From NCBI GenBank assembly GCA_017430765.1, contig JAFRMI010000014.1, positions 1-39,830 on the forward strand: a stretch of 39,830 nucleotides of DNA, given 5' to 3'. Below the pieces are notes generated by a model. That model was not told the DNA's origin and searched no databases. It saw nothing but the letters and a program-made list of their open reading frames with translations. The translations under genes were made by a program, and so were the position numbers. Origin of the DNA: Lachnospiraceae bacterium. GTDB lineage: Bacteria > Bacillota_A > Clostridia > Lachnospirales > Lachnospiraceae. Below, piece by piece: positions 31,869 to 39,830 of the stretch. Position 1 is the stretch's first letter. Each line of letters opens with the position of its first letter.

Positions 31869-33044
31869 ATGAAAAAGAGAATCATGAGCGTGGCTCTTGC
31901 CTGTGCAATGACGGTCAGTCTTCTCGCAGGCTGCGGCGGCGGCGCGAGCGCCTCAAAATCAGCAGACTCAGATACATTCAAGATCGGAGCAATCGGCCCC
32001 CTGACCGGCGGAGCGGCGCTCTACGGCACGGCGGTCGTCAACGCGGCGGAACTGGCTGTGAAGGAAATCAATGAGAGCGGCGGCATCAACGGCTTCCAGG
32101 TCGAGTATAAGGGCGAAGACGACGAGCACGATGCGGAGAAGTCCGTCAATGCGTATAATACGCTGAAGGACTGGGGCATGCAGATCCTGATCGGAACCAC
32201 GACTTCCGCTCCGTGCATCGCAGTGGCGGAGAAGAGTTTTGAGGACAATATCTTCCAGCTGACCCCGTCCGGGTCCGCCGTGGAGTGCACAGCGCATGAA
32301 AATGTATTCCGCGTATGCTTCTCAGACCCGAACCAGGGACTTGCGTCCGCAGAGTATATGGCAGCACACAGCCTCGGCACCAAGATCGGTGTGATTTATG
32401 ACAGCTCGGATGTCTATTCCTCCGGTATTGAGGCGACCTTCATTCAGCGCGCGGGCGAGCTTGGACTGGACGTATTTGAGCCTCAGGCATTCACAGCCGA
32501 CTCCAAGACAGATTTCACGGCGCAGCTCACCAATATCCAGAAAGCCGGCTGCGATGTGCTCTTCCTGCCGTTCTATTATCAGGAAGCGGCGCTTGTCCTG
32601 ACGCAGGCGAATTCGATGGGATTTGCCCCTAAGATCTTCAGCTGCGACGGAATGGACGGCATTCTCTCCCAGGAGAATTTCGATACATCTCTTGCGGAGG
32701 GCGTCATGCTCCTGACACCGTTCGTCGCGGATGCGGAGGACGAGAAGACGGTGAACTTCGTCAAGAAGTATAAGGAAGCTTACGGAGACACCCCGAACCA
32801 GTTCGCGGCGGACTCCTACGATGCGGTGTATGCCGTGAAGGCGGCGCTGGAGAAGGCAGACGCGAAGCCGTCCATGTCCGCTTCGGAGATCTGCGATGCG
32901 CTTAAGACCGCGATAACCGAGATTGAACTGCAGGGAATCACAACGACCAACGGAAGCTCGATCACATGGACAGCTGACGGCGAACCGAACAAGGAGCCGA
33001 AGGCGATGGTCATCGAGAACGGAGCTTATGTTTCTGCAGATTGA
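31869..33044 (+). CDS. livK: branched-chain amino acid ABC transporter substrate-binding lipoprotein
   Basis: Protein of 391 aa with a lipoprotein signal: basic MKKR, a hydrophobic core and lipobox LLAGC (Cys22), so it is anchored outside the membrane. The mature part is a type I periplasmic-binding fold: KIGAIGPLTGGAALYG, GTTTSAPCIAVAEK, TPSGSAVECT and DSYDAVYAVKAAL, which match LivJ/LivK-type proteins for leucine, isoleucine and valine. Related proteins bind other amino acids or amides, so the ligand is inferred. AAAGGAG precedes ATG 31869. A hairpin after the gene may lower expression of the downstream permease genes. Confidence 0.92.
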   Translation: MKKRIMSVALACAMTVSLLAGCGGGASASKSADSDTFKIGAIGPLTGGAALYGTAVVNAAELAVKEINESGGINGFQVEYKGEDDEHDAEKSVNAYNTLKDWGMQILIGTTTSAPCIAVAEKSFEDNIFQLTPSGSAVECTAHENVFRVCFSDPNQGLASAEYMAAHSLGTKIGVIYDSSDVYSSGIEATFIQRAGELGLDVFEPQAFTADSKTDFTAQLTNIQKAGCDVLFLPFYYQEAALVLTQANSMGFAPKIFSCDGMDGILSQENFDTSLAEGVMLLTPFVADAEDEKTVNFVKKYKEAYGDTPNQFAADSYDAVYAVKAALEKADAKPSMSASEICDALKTAITEIELQGITTTNGSSITWTADGEPNKEPKAMVIENGAYVSAD

Positions 33045-33110
33045 TGTATATTTCTTAGAGGTCCCGCAGAAGGTTCAATGACCTGCCGGACCTGTATCAA
33101 TAAGAAAGCC

Positions 33111-33144
33111 AGTCGGGGGATCGCCATAAGGTTGTCCCCCGACT
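33111..33144 (+). terminator. terminator-like attenuator between livK and livH
   Basis: AGTCGGGGGA (33111-33120) pairs perfectly with TCCCCCGACT (33135-33144) across 14 nt, followed by only TTACC. The weak T-run suggests partial read-through, common after genes for abundant binding proteins. Confidence 0.7.
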
Positions 33145-33277
33145 TTACCACATTAACGGCACTGGATATGCCGGACACTCTGCGCCGCACGCACAGCGGA
33201 TCGGAACGCGGAAGGAAGCGGCGAAGCGGGGATGACGGGGATGCGTCCCCGTGACCCGGAACCGGATAGGGGAGAGT

Positions 33278-34159
33278 ATGGTCAACTTTATCACGAATTT
33301 AATCAACGGTCTCAGTCTGGGATCCATCTACGCGATCATTGCCATCGGCTATACGATGGTGTATGGAATCGCGAAGATGCTGAACTTTGCACACGGCGAC
33401 ATTATCATGGTCGGCGGGTATATTTCGTTTCTTCTGATTACGAACCTGGGCCTGCCGATTCCTGTCGGGATCTTAGCCGCGATGGGGGGCTGTATGCTTC
33501 TCGGTATGTGTATCGAGAAAATTGCCTACAAGCCGCTCCGGAAGGCGTCGTCCTCCCTGGCGGTGCTGATCACGGCGATCGGCGTGAGCTATTTCCTGCA
33601 GAATATGGCTCTGCTTCTGTTCGGATCCAATTCAAAGATCTATACGTCGGTGGTGCCGGTCACCAATGTGCACCTCGGACCGTTTCAGATTCCGGGCACA
33701 ACGATCGTCAGCATTGTGACGAGTGTGATTCTGGTGCTGCTCCTGCAGGCATTCATCAAGAATACAAAGCCGGGGCAGTCGATGCGCGCCTGTGCGCAGG
33801 ACCGCGACGCCGCTGCGCTCATGGGCATCAGCGTCAACAACACGATTACCCTGACATTCGCGATCGGTTCTGCGATGGCCGGTATCGCGGGCGTACTGAT
33901 GTGTTCCGCCTATCCGACCCTGAGCCCCTATACCGGCTCCATGCCCGGCATCAAAGCGTTCACGGCGGCGGTGTTCGGAGGGATCGGCTCCATACCGGGA
34001 GCCATGATCGGCGGCCTGCTGCTCGGAATGATCGAGATTCTGGGGAAGACCTATATCTCGTCGCAGCTTTCTGACGCCATCGTATTCGCTGTTCTTATCA
34101 TCGTTCTTCTCGTGCGTCCGACAGGAATCCTCGGGAAGAAGATTCAGGAAAAGGTCTGA
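33278..34159 (+). CDS. livH: branched-chain amino acid ABC transporter permease LivH
   Basis: Protein of 293 aa with about 8 membrane helices. It starts MVNFITNLINGLSLGSIYAI, the standard LivH N-terminus, and continues ALGYTMVYG-like AIGYTMVYGIAKMLNFAHGD. The cytoplasmic loop MRACAQDRDAAALMGISVN is the EAA-type loop that docks to the ATPases. The start at 33278 has GGGGAG upstream; an in-frame ATG at 33251 has none. It pairs with LivM to form the membrane channel. Confidence 0.92.
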   Translation: MVNFITNLINGLSLGSIYAIIAIGYTMVYGIAKMLNFAHGDIIMVGGYISFLLITNLGLPIPVGILAAMGGCMLLGMCIEKIAYKPLRKASSSLAVLITAIGVSYFLQNMALLLFGSNSKIYTSVVPVTNVHLGPFQIPGTTIVSIVTSVILVLLLQAFIKNTKPGQSMRACAQDRDAAALMGISVNNTITLTFAIGSAMAGIAGVLMCSAYPTLSPYTGSMPGIKAFTAAVFGGIGSIPGAMIGGLLLGMIEILGKTYISSQLSDAIVFAVLIIVLLVRPTGILGKKIQEKV

Positions 34160-34173
34160 GGGAGGAGAAATAC

Positions 34174-35241
34174 ATGCAGAATATGTCAAAAACCTCCAGA
34201 GACAATCTGGTGACCTGCGGCGCGATCGCGGTGGTCTGCATAATTGTCCAGATCGTGAGCGGATCAGGCGCGATGTCGAACCAGATGAAAGGCCTTCTGG
34301 TTCCGCTGTGCGTATACAGTATTATGGCGGTTTCCCTGAATCTTGTGGTCGGTATATTGGGAGAACTGTCTCTTGGACATGCGGGATTTATGTGCGTGGG
34401 TGCATTTTCGAGCGCGCTCTTTACGATGTGTGTGCGGCACGATATGGCGAAATTTCCGCGCTTTCTCATCGCGATTCTGATCGGAGCGGCCGTGGCCGGT
34501 GTCTTCGGGTTCCTGATCGGTATCCCGGTTCTTCGCTTAAACGGCGATTACCTTGCGATCGTGACGCTTGCATTCGGGGAGATCATCAAGAACGTGATGA
34601 ATGTCCTGTACGTCGGGAAGGATGTGAACGGGCTGCATTTATCGGTCCATGACGCCGCCTCCCTTCGTATGGACGGGGCGAGCGCTGAGCTGATCATCAA
34701 CGGCCCGCAGGGGATCACGGGTACGCCCGCGGACTCCACCTTTATTATTGCGGCTGTTCTTCTCCTCATTACGGTTGCCATCGTTCTCAATATGATCAAT
34801 TCGAGAACCGGCCGCGCCATCATGGCGATCCGGGACAACCGCATCGCGGCGGGCTCTGTCGGAATCCAGATCACAAGATACAAGATGATCGCATTTACGA
34901 TCTCCGCGACGCTTTCCGGGGCTGCCGGCGCCATCTATGCGCATAATCTGGCAACCCTGCAGGCCACTCCCGCCAGATTCGGCTATAATATGTCGATCCT
35001 CTTCCTTGTTTTCGTCGTGCTCGGTGGGATCGGGAGTACGAGGGGCGCGATCATAGCGGCGGCCGTTCTGACATTGATCCCGGAATTGCTCCGCGGCATC
35101 GGAAACTACCGCATGCTCATTTATTCCATCGTCATGATCGTCATGATGATCGTGAACTGGAATCCGAAATCCAGAGCCTTCATCGAGGCGCATTTCGCCC
35201 GGAGACTCAAAAACAGACGCGCGGCAAAGGAGGGCAGATGA
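34174..35241 (+). CDS. livM: branched-chain amino acid ABC transporter permease LivM
   Basis: Protein of 355 aa, about 8-10 helices. Markers are SLNLVVGILGELSLGHAGFMCVGA and the coupling loop GRAIMAIRDNRIAAGSVGI, both typical of LivM. It begins 14 nt after the livH stop, with GGGAGGAG in that gap, and ends 1 nt before livG, so the genes are translationally coupled. The tail after about 330 is basic and cytoplasmic. Confidence 0.92.
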   Translation: MQNMSKTSRDNLVTCGAIAVVCIIVQIVSGSGAMSNQMKGLLVPLCVYSIMAVSLNLVVGILGELSLGHAGFMCVGAFSSALFTMCVRHDMAKFPRFLIAILIGAAVAGVFGFLIGIPVLRLNGDYLAIVTLAFGEIIKNVMNVLYVGKDVNGLHLSVHDAASLRMDGASAELIINGPQGITGTPADSTFIIAAVLLLITVAIVLNMINSRTGRAIMAIRDNRIAAGSVGIQITRYKMIAFTISATLSGAAGAIYAHNLATLQATPARFGYNMSILFLVFVVLGGIGSTRGAIIAAAVLTLIPELLRGIGNYRMLIYSIVMIVMMIVNWNPKSRAFIEAHFARRLKNRRAAKEGR

Positions 35242-35242
35242 T

Positions 35243-36001
35243 ATGGCACTCCTCGAAGTAAAAAATCTGGCAATTCAGTTCGGCGGCCTGCGGGCGGTGG
35301 ATGACTTTGACCTCACGGTGGGGAAAGGCGAGCTTTACGGGCTCATCGGGCCAAATGGAGCCGGCAAGACCACCGTCTTCAATCTGCTCACCGGCGAGTA
35401 CAAACCCAATGAGGGCGTCATTCTCCTCGACGGGCAGGATATCACCGGCAAGTCGACGATTGAGATCAACCAGGCGGGGATCGCCCGCACATTCCAGAAT
35501 ATCCGGTTGTTTAAGGGGCTGAGTGTACTGGACAACGTCAAGATCGGCCTGCACAACCAGTATCCCTATTCGACGGCTGCGGGTATTCTGCGCCTGCCCG
35601 CCTACCACAGGCAGGAGAAGGCGATGAATGAGAAGGCGATGGAGCTTCTCCGCGTCTTTGACCTCGCCTCGGAGGCGGAGACGCTCTCCTCGTCTCTTCC
35701 TTACGGGAAGCAGAGAAAGCTGGAGATTGCGCGCGCCATGGCGACGAATCCGAAGCTGCTTCTTCTCGATGAGCCGGCGGCCGGCATGAACCCGAATGAG
35801 ACGGAAGAACTCATGGAGGACATCCGGTATGTCCGCGAGAATTTTGATATGACAATTCTTCTGATTGAGCATGATATGCGGCTCGTCGCCGGTATCTGCG
35901 AGAAACTGACGGTGCTCAATTTCGGAAGGATCCTGACGCAGGGGGAGACGAAGACGGTACTCTCTGATCCGGAAGTCATACAGGCATATCTGGGAGGCTG
36001 A
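35243..36001 (+). CDS. livG: branched-chain amino acid ABC transporter ATPase LivG
   Basis: Protein of 252 aa. Walker A GPNGAGKTT (36-44), the LivG-type insert around ARTFQNIRLFKGLSVLDNV, signature SSLPYGKQRKLEIARAMA (LPYG in place of LSGG, usual for LivG), Walker B LLLLDEPAAGMNPNE, and switch His in IEHDM. It hydrolyses ATP for import with LivF. The ribosome binding site AGGAGGGCAG lies inside the end of livM. The stop overlaps the livF start (TGATG). Confidence 0.94.
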   Translation: MALLEVKNLAIQFGGLRAVDDFDLTVGKGELYGLIGPNGAGKTTVFNLLTGEYKPNEGVILLDGQDITGKSTIEINQAGIARTFQNIRLFKGLSVLDNVKIGLHNQYPYSTAAGILRLPAYHRQEKAMNEKAMELLRVFDLASEAETLSSSLPYGKQRKLEIARAMATNPKLLLLDEPAAGMNPNETEELMEDIRYVRENFDMTILLIEHDMRLVAGICEKLTVLNFGRILTQGETKTVLSDPEVIQAYLGG

Positions 36002-36708
36002 TGATGTTAAAAGTGACAGATCTATGCGTCAATTACGGCGTGATTCCCGCACTTCGCGGCATCTCCTTTGAGGTGGGCGAGAAGGAAGTCGTTGCGCTCA
36101 TCGGCGCGAACGGTGCCGGAAAAACGACGATCCTTCACACGGTGACAGGTCTTATCGAGCCTGCATCCGGAAAGATCGAGTTCCTCGGGACGGATATTAC
36201 AAAGACGCCGGCCCATAAAATTGTCGGAATGGGCATGGCGCATGTTCCGGAGGGGCGGAGAGTTTTCCCGGAGATGACGGTATATGAAAATCTGATGATG
36301 GGTGCATTTACCAGAAAGGATCCGGCGGAAAAGCAGGAGACGCTCGCGCAGGTGTACTCGCATTTCCCGCGCCTTAAGGAGCGCGCGAAGCAGATGGCCG
36401 GGACGCTGTCCGGCGGGGAACAGCAGATGCTCGCGATGGGACGCGCCCTCATGAGCCGTCCGAAAATTCTTCTCATGGACGAGCCCTCGATGGGACTTTC
36501 GCCCATCCTTGTGAGCGAGATCTTCCAGATTATCGAAGATGTTTCGCGCGAGGGGACGACGGTTCTTCTTGTCGAGCAGAACGCGAAGAAGGCGCTTTCG
36601 ATCGCGGACCGGGCGTATGTGCTGGAAACCGGGAATATAACGCTCGGCGGGAACGCGTCGGATCTTCTGCATAACGACGAGATACGGAAGGCGTATCTGG
36701 GAGAATAA
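36001..36708 (+). CDS. livF: branched-chain amino acid ABC transporter ATPase LivF
   Basis: Protein of 235 aa. Walker A GANGAGKTT, the Q-loop region VPEGRRVFPEMTVYENLMMG (the LivF hallmark), signature LSGGEQQMLAMGRALM, Walker B ILLMDEPSMGLSP and switch region LLVEQNAKKAL, with Gln-Asn in place of His as is normal for LivF. Two ATGs occur at 36001 and 36004; GGGAGG lies closest to ideal spacing for the second. It is the last gene of the operon. Confidence 0.94.
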   Translation: MMLKVTDLCVNYGVIPALRGISFEVGEKEVVALIGANGAGKTTILHTVTGLIEPASGKIEFLGTDITKTPAHKIVGMGMAHVPEGRRVFPEMTVYENLMMGAFTRKDPAEKQETLAQVYSHFPRLKERAKQMAGTLSGGEQQMLAMGRALMSRPKILLMDEPSMGLSPILVSEIFQIIEDVSREGTTVLLVEQNAKKALSIADRAYVLETGNITLGGNASDLLHNDEIRKAYLGE

Positions 36709-36831
36709 GAGATACGTGATTCACGGGAGACGGGCGGTGTACTTTCCGCAAGAAGGGGGTGCCGCGCGGTTCATGAGCATGGAGCGATGCGGAATACGAA
36801 TGTCCGCTTTACATGCATAAGGGAGGAGCAT

Positions 36832-37491
36832 ATGGAACAGAAGATCGTTATCGCAATCAGCCGTGAGTATGCGAGCGGGGGAAAGGAGATCGGAGAACTG
36901 CTTTCTGAGGACCTGGGCCTTCACTATTATGACAAGGAGATCCTGAAACTGGCTGCCGATGAGTCCGGGATCAACGAGGCGCTCTTCAATGAGGCGAGAA
37001 GCTCATTTAAGAAGCCCTCCCTCTTCCGCGGCGCCAAAAAGGTTCTCTCCGGGGAACCGCTCACACCGGACAGCAGCGATTACACGTCGGAGGAGAATCT
37101 CTTTAAACTGCAGGCGAAGACGATCCGCGATCTCGCGCAGAGGGAATCCTGCATCATCGTAGGCCGCTGCGCCGGGTTTACCCTGAAGGAAAATCCGAAT
37201 GTGATCCGTGTGTTCACGCACGCGCCGAAGTGGTTCCGGCTTGAAGAAGCAGCTAAGAAGAAATCCCTGCCTCCGCGGGAACTGGAGAAGTACGTCGATC
37301 GGATGACGGAGCAGAGGGCGGCGTATTTTGAACATTTTACGGGACACAAGTGGTATGATGTGCGCAACTACGATCTCTGCCTCGACTCCTCCAAGCTCGG
37401 TTATGAAAAATGCGTCCGCATGATAGAAGGCTATATGAATGTCCGGTTTGGAGCGGGGACAGTGGAAGCACTGCGCGCCGCGAAGAAGTAA
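36832..37491 (+). CDS. cytidylate kinase-like family protein
   Basis: Protein of 219 aa. The N-terminus MEQKIVIAISREYASGGKEIG carries the modified P-loop (SREYASGGKEIG) typical of the cytidylate kinase-like family, followed by YYDKEIL and the nucleotide region IIVGRCAGFTL. True cytidylate kinase uses a different loop and is shorter at the C-terminus, so another phosphotransfer role is possible. No transmembrane part. GGGAGGAG precedes ATG 36832. A terminator follows the gene; the 123-nt gap from livF has no clear promoter. Confidence 0.85.
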   Translation: MEQKIVIAISREYASGGKEIGELLSEDLGLHYYDKEILKLAADESGINEALFNEARSSFKKPSLFRGAKKVLSGEPLTPDSSDYTSEENLFKLQAKTIRDLAQRESCIIVGRCAGFTLKENPNVIRVFTHAPKWFRLEEAAKKKSLPPRELEKYVDRMTEQRAAYFEHFTGHKWYDVRNYDLCLDSSKLGYEKCVRMIEGYMNVRFGAGTVEALRAAKK

Positions 37492-37519
37492 GATGGCCGG
37501 ATCGGAGAAATACTTTTTT

Positions 37520-37549
37520 CAGTCCACGACTTCTTTTTGTCGTGGGCTG
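37520..37549 (+). terminator. intrinsic terminator after the cytidylate kinase-like gene
   Basis: CAGTCCACGAC (37520-37530) and GTCGTGGGCTG (37539-37549) pair over 11 bp with one wobble and a T-rich loop, followed by ATTTTG. Confidence 0.8.
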
Positions 37550-37601
37550 ATTTTGTATACAGTGTATCGGATGCGGGCCGAATTTAAGAAAACCCTTTTC
37601 C

Positions 37602-37673
37602 GGCCTGCAGCTCCGGTTTGCAGCTCTGACCTGCAGCTTCGGTTTGCAGCTTCGGCCTGCAGATCCGGTCAGG
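37602..37673 (+). repeat. 13-nt tandem repeat, five units plus a partial
   Basis: Units such as GGCCTGCAGCTCC, GGTTTGCAGCTCT and GACCTGCAGCTTC follow without gaps from 37602 to 37666, then a partial GGTCAGG. The core TGCAGCT, containing a PstI-like CTGCAG in three units, is the most constant. It lies in the leader of the M3 peptidase gene. Confidence 0.85.
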
Positions 37674-37721
37674 AAGGATGCCTCTGTATAAGAAAAGATC
37701 AGTAAAGGAGACATACTAGCG

Positions 37722-39416
37722 ATGATTCGATTTGAAGATATGAAATACGAGCGCCCGGATCCGGACGCGCTGAAGGCACAGATGCAATCGCTGACTGAGA
37801 CCCTTAAGGAGGCTGCTTCTTATGAAGAAGCCAGGGAGGCGTTTCTTGAAAAAGACCGGCTCGAGCGGAAGGTTGAGACGCTGTCTTCGCTTGCCAGTAC
37901 CCGCCACTCCATCGACACCCGCGACGCTTATTACGACGGGGAGGTGAAGTTCTGGAATGCCTTCTCTCCTGAACTGCAGGAATATACGCAGAGGTGGACC
38001 CGCACGCTCCTTCGAAGCCCCTTCCGTGCCGCATTTGAGGCGGAATTCGGAAAAGTGGTGTTTCTGAACGCGGAACTCGAGGAGAAGTGCTTCTCCCCGG
38101 AGATTATCCCGGAGATGCAGGAAGAAAACAACCTCGTGCAGGAATATGAAAAGCTTCTCGCTTCGGCGCAGATCCCGTTAGGCGATGGCGTCTATACGCT
38201 CTCCCAGCTGACGCCCTTTAAAAATGATCCCGACGATGCTCTGCGCCTTGCTGCGTGGAAAGCGGAAGGGCAGTGGTATAAGGAGCATCAGGACAGACTG
38301 GATGCTATTTATGACCGTCTGGTACACCTCCGTGACACGATGGGGCGGAAGCTCGGCTATGACGGCTACACGGAGCTCGGGTACTGCCGCATGAATCGGA
38401 ACTGCTATTCAAAGGAGGACGTAGAGACCTTCCGGGCAGCTGTCCGTGAATATGCGGTTCCTGTCGCGCATGCAATTCGGCGCACATTCGCGGAAAACAA
38501 CGGGATGGAGTTCCCCTTGAGCTTTTCCGATATGGCGCTTGAATTCCGCGACGGCAACCCGAAACCGGTCGGGGAGGCGGAGGACATTCTGCGAACCGGG
38601 CAGGCATTCTATGATGAACTGTCGGATGAGACCGGCTCATTTTTCAGAACGATGCGGGAGGGAGGCCTTCTCGACGTCCTGTCGACAGAGGGAAAAGAGG
38701 CCGGCGGATACTGTACGACGTTTCCGGAATACGGCGTTCCGTTCATCTTCGCGAATTTCAACGGTACACAGGGGGATGTGGAAGTCGTCACGCATGAGGC
38801 GGGGCACGCGTTTGCCGGCTATATGAATATCTCGCGGATCCCGGTCTCCACGGTCTGGCCCAGCATGGAGTCCTGTGAGGTGCATTCGATGTCCATGGAG
38901 TTTTTCGCCTGGCCGTGGGCGAGGGCGTTCTTCGGGGCGGATACGGATAAATATCTGTACAGCCATCTGGCTTCCGCGCTGACGTTTCTTCCGTATGGGA
39001 CGATGGTGGATCATTTCCAGCATATCATGTATGAGAAGCCGGAGCTGACGCCGACGGAGCGCCACGGTGTCTGGAGGGAACTGCTCGGTATCTATATGCC
39101 CTGGGTGCGGCTCGACGGGGAGATCCCGTTCTACGCGGAGGGCGAGGGCTGGCAGAGACAGCATCATATCTACAGCTTCCCGTTCTACTATATCGACTAC
39201 TGCCTGGCGCAGACGGTCTCGCTGGAATTCTGGAAAATGATCCAGAAAGACCTGCCGAAAGCATGGGAGACCTATATGGCGTATACCCGGATGGGGGGAT
39301 CGGAGGTCTTTACGGACCTGCTTAGGAAGGCGTCTCTTAAGAGTCCCTTTGACCCGGACTGCCTGAAGAATGTGTGCGCGGCTGCGGAGGGGTGGCTGCA
39401 GACGCACAGGCTGTAA
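37722..39416 (+). CDS. M3-family oligoendopeptidase
   Basis: Zinc metallopeptidase of 564 aa. HEAGH (358-362) is the HExxH site, with the third ligand expected in the following MESCEVHSMSMEFFAW segment. The N-terminal half is helical (oligopeptide-binding lobe, with ELGYCRMNRNCYSKEDV); the C-terminal half carries the catalytic core and FPFYYIDYCLAQTVSLEFW. No signal peptide, so it degrades peptides in the cytoplasm. Similar in length to PepF-type enzymes. AAAGGAG is about 12 nt upstream of ATG 37722. It may process peptides that supply the amino acid pools served by the nearby Liv transporter, which is an inference from position only. Confidence 0.92.
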   Translation: MIRFEDMKYERPDPDALKAQMQSLTETLKEAASYEEAREAFLEKDRLERKVETLSSLASTRHSIDTRDAYYDGEVKFWNAFSPELQEYTQRWTRTLLRSPFRAAFEAEFGKVVFLNAELEEKCFSPEIIPEMQEENNLVQEYEKLLASAQIPLGDGVYTLSQLTPFKNDPDDALRLAAWKAEGQWYKEHQDRLDAIYDRLVHLRDTMGRKLGYDGYTELGYCRMNRNCYSKEDVETFRAAVREYAVPVAHAIRRTFAENNGMEFPLSFSDMALEFRDGNPKPVGEAEDILRTGQAFYDELSDETGSFFRTMREGGLLDVLSTEGKEAGGYCTTFPEYGVPFIFANFNGTQGDVEVVTHEAGHAFAGYMNISRIPVSTVWPSMESCEVHSMSMEFFAWPWARAFFGADTDKYLYSHLASALTFLPYGTMVDHFQHIMYEKPELTPTERHGVWRELLGIYMPWVRLDGEIPFYAEGEGWQRQHHIYSFPFYYIDYCLAQTVSLEFWKMIQKDLPKAWETYMAYTRMGGSEVFTDLLRKASLKSPFDPDCLKNVCAAAEGWLQTHRL

Positions 39417-39423
39417 AGGACAG

Positions 39424-39483
39424 GTAAGGTATAGGGCAGTAAGGTACAAGGTAGTAAGGTACAGGGTAGTAAGGTTCAGAGCA
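39424..39483 (+). repeat. 15-nt tandem repeat, four units
   Basis: Units GTAAGGTATAGGGCA, GTAAGGTACAAGGTA, GTAAGGTACAGGGTA and GTAAGGTTCAGAGCA run without gaps, beginning 7 nt after the peptidase stop codon. Confidence 0.85.
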
Positions 39484-39606
39484 TATGGTTCCGCTTCGTC
39501 AAGAGCCGCGGCTTGGCCGGTGCTGCGATCAAAGAGGCACGCTGCGCAGCGGCTTGCATGGCGGGACTTGTATGCAGACAGATTCGTCACGGCAGTTTAA
39601 GAGTGA

Positions 39607-39702
39607 TTTTGTGGCTGCGTAATTCTGTGGTTGCGTATTTCTGTGGCTGCGTAATTCTGTGGCTGCGTAATTTTATGGCTGAGTAATTTTATGGCTAAGA
39701 AT
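39607..39702 (+). repeat. 16-nt tandem repeat, six units, reaching into the next gene
   Basis: Units of the type TTCTGTGGCTGCGTAA. Units 5 and 6 change to TTTTATGGCTGAGTAA and TTTTATGGCTAAGAAT, which turns GTG into ATG; the last one supplies the start codon and first codons of the following gene. Confidence 0.85.
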
Positions 39703-39830
39703 AAGAAAGCTTTCCTGCGGGATTTTTATACGGATGAAACCGGCAGCTATCGCTATGAGGGCAGCTATATGGTGTGTGATGCAGCTCCGGATGTATTCAC
39801 AAGAATATATACAAAAGCGGCATTGCTGTA
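39691..39830 (+). CDS. hypothetical protein, N-terminal fragment
   Basis: ATG 39691 opens a frame to the window end with 46 full codons (start MAKNKKAFLRDFYTDETGSY; later TRIYTKAALL). Codon use is like real genes. I do not recognise the family; the basic start followed by YRYEGSYMV suggests a small cytosolic or membrane-associated protein. No clear Shine-Dalgarno sequence is present, as the upstream 84 nt is a tandem repeat; GAG at 39681-39683 is the only candidate. An ATG in the previous repeat unit stops after three codons. Confidence 0.55.
   Translation, partial: MAKNKKAFLRDFYTDETGSYRYEGSYMVCDAAPDVFTRIYTKAALL

Noticed and set aside
37602..39702. Short repeat arrays as a CRISPR locus
   Set aside because: Units are 13-16 nt and directly adjacent without spacers, and no cas genes are present.
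1..39830. tRNA or rRNA genes
   Set aside because: No cloverleaf with a GTTCRA-type arm or CCA end, and no rRNA signature, was recognised on either strand by eye.

Overview
The window looks like a chromosomal segment of a Gram-positive anaerobe of the class Clostridia, most likely a Lachnospiraceae member. The grounds are GC-rich codon use, strong GGAGG ribosome binding sites, a FHA protein with a Lachnospiraceae-type N-terminal domain, a small TSCPD protein, an MsmK-type ABC ATPase, and a Bacteroidetes/spirochaete-style V-type ATPase operon. Family assignments come from reading the protein sequences by eye; no database search was possible.

Layout. 1-4.0 kb (minus strand): the first codons of an LD-carboxypeptidase, then a fragment of a Tad-type pilus/secretion module (FHA protein, 54-aa helical protein, two TadE-like pseudopilins, an A24 prepilin peptidase). 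4.6-11.4 kb: housekeeping genes: HIT hydrolase, rhomboid protease (probable AUU start), murG with a one-base frameshift, beta-CASP metallo-beta-lactamase RNase, TSCPD protein, SAH/MTA-type deaminase, a small conserved protein and a GreA-family factor. 11.7-16.4 kb: MsmK/UgpC-type sugar-ABC ATPase, PucR/CdaR-type regulator, YbhJ-like aconitase-family hydratase. 16.5-18.25 kb: a 1.7-kb gap without a credible protein gene. It has a repeat-rich left part and, after a consensus sigma-A promoter, about 900 nt of purine-rich, highly self-complementary sequence that I interpret as a large structured non-coding RNA. 18.25-20.6 kb: pyridoxamine-phosphate-oxidase-fold flavoprotein, radical SAM protein, OhrR-like MarR regulator. 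21.2-28.3 kb: V-type ATPase operon E-DUF2764-A-B-D-I-K, whose rotor subunit carries Na+-site residues. 28.4-31.7 kb: RluA-type pseudouridine synthase and a large secreted or membrane-anchored protein. 31.9-36.7 kb: branched-chain amino acid ABC transporter livKHMGF. 36.8-39.4 kb: cytidylate-kinase-like protein and M3 oligoendopeptidase, followed by short tandem repeats that run into the start codon of a gene cut by the window end.

How parts relate. The V-ATPase and Liv operons are complete, co-directional units. The Tad fragment lacks its ATPase and platform genes here, and the MsmK-type ATPase has no permease nearby and probably serves sugar transporters elsewhere. The most interesting unexplained items are the candidate large RNA at about 17.15-18.07 kb, a 13-14-bp palindrome that occurs twice 26 kb apart, a tandem pair of REP-like elements, several short-period tandem repeats, and the possible frameshifts in murG and at the start of the 826-aa gene.
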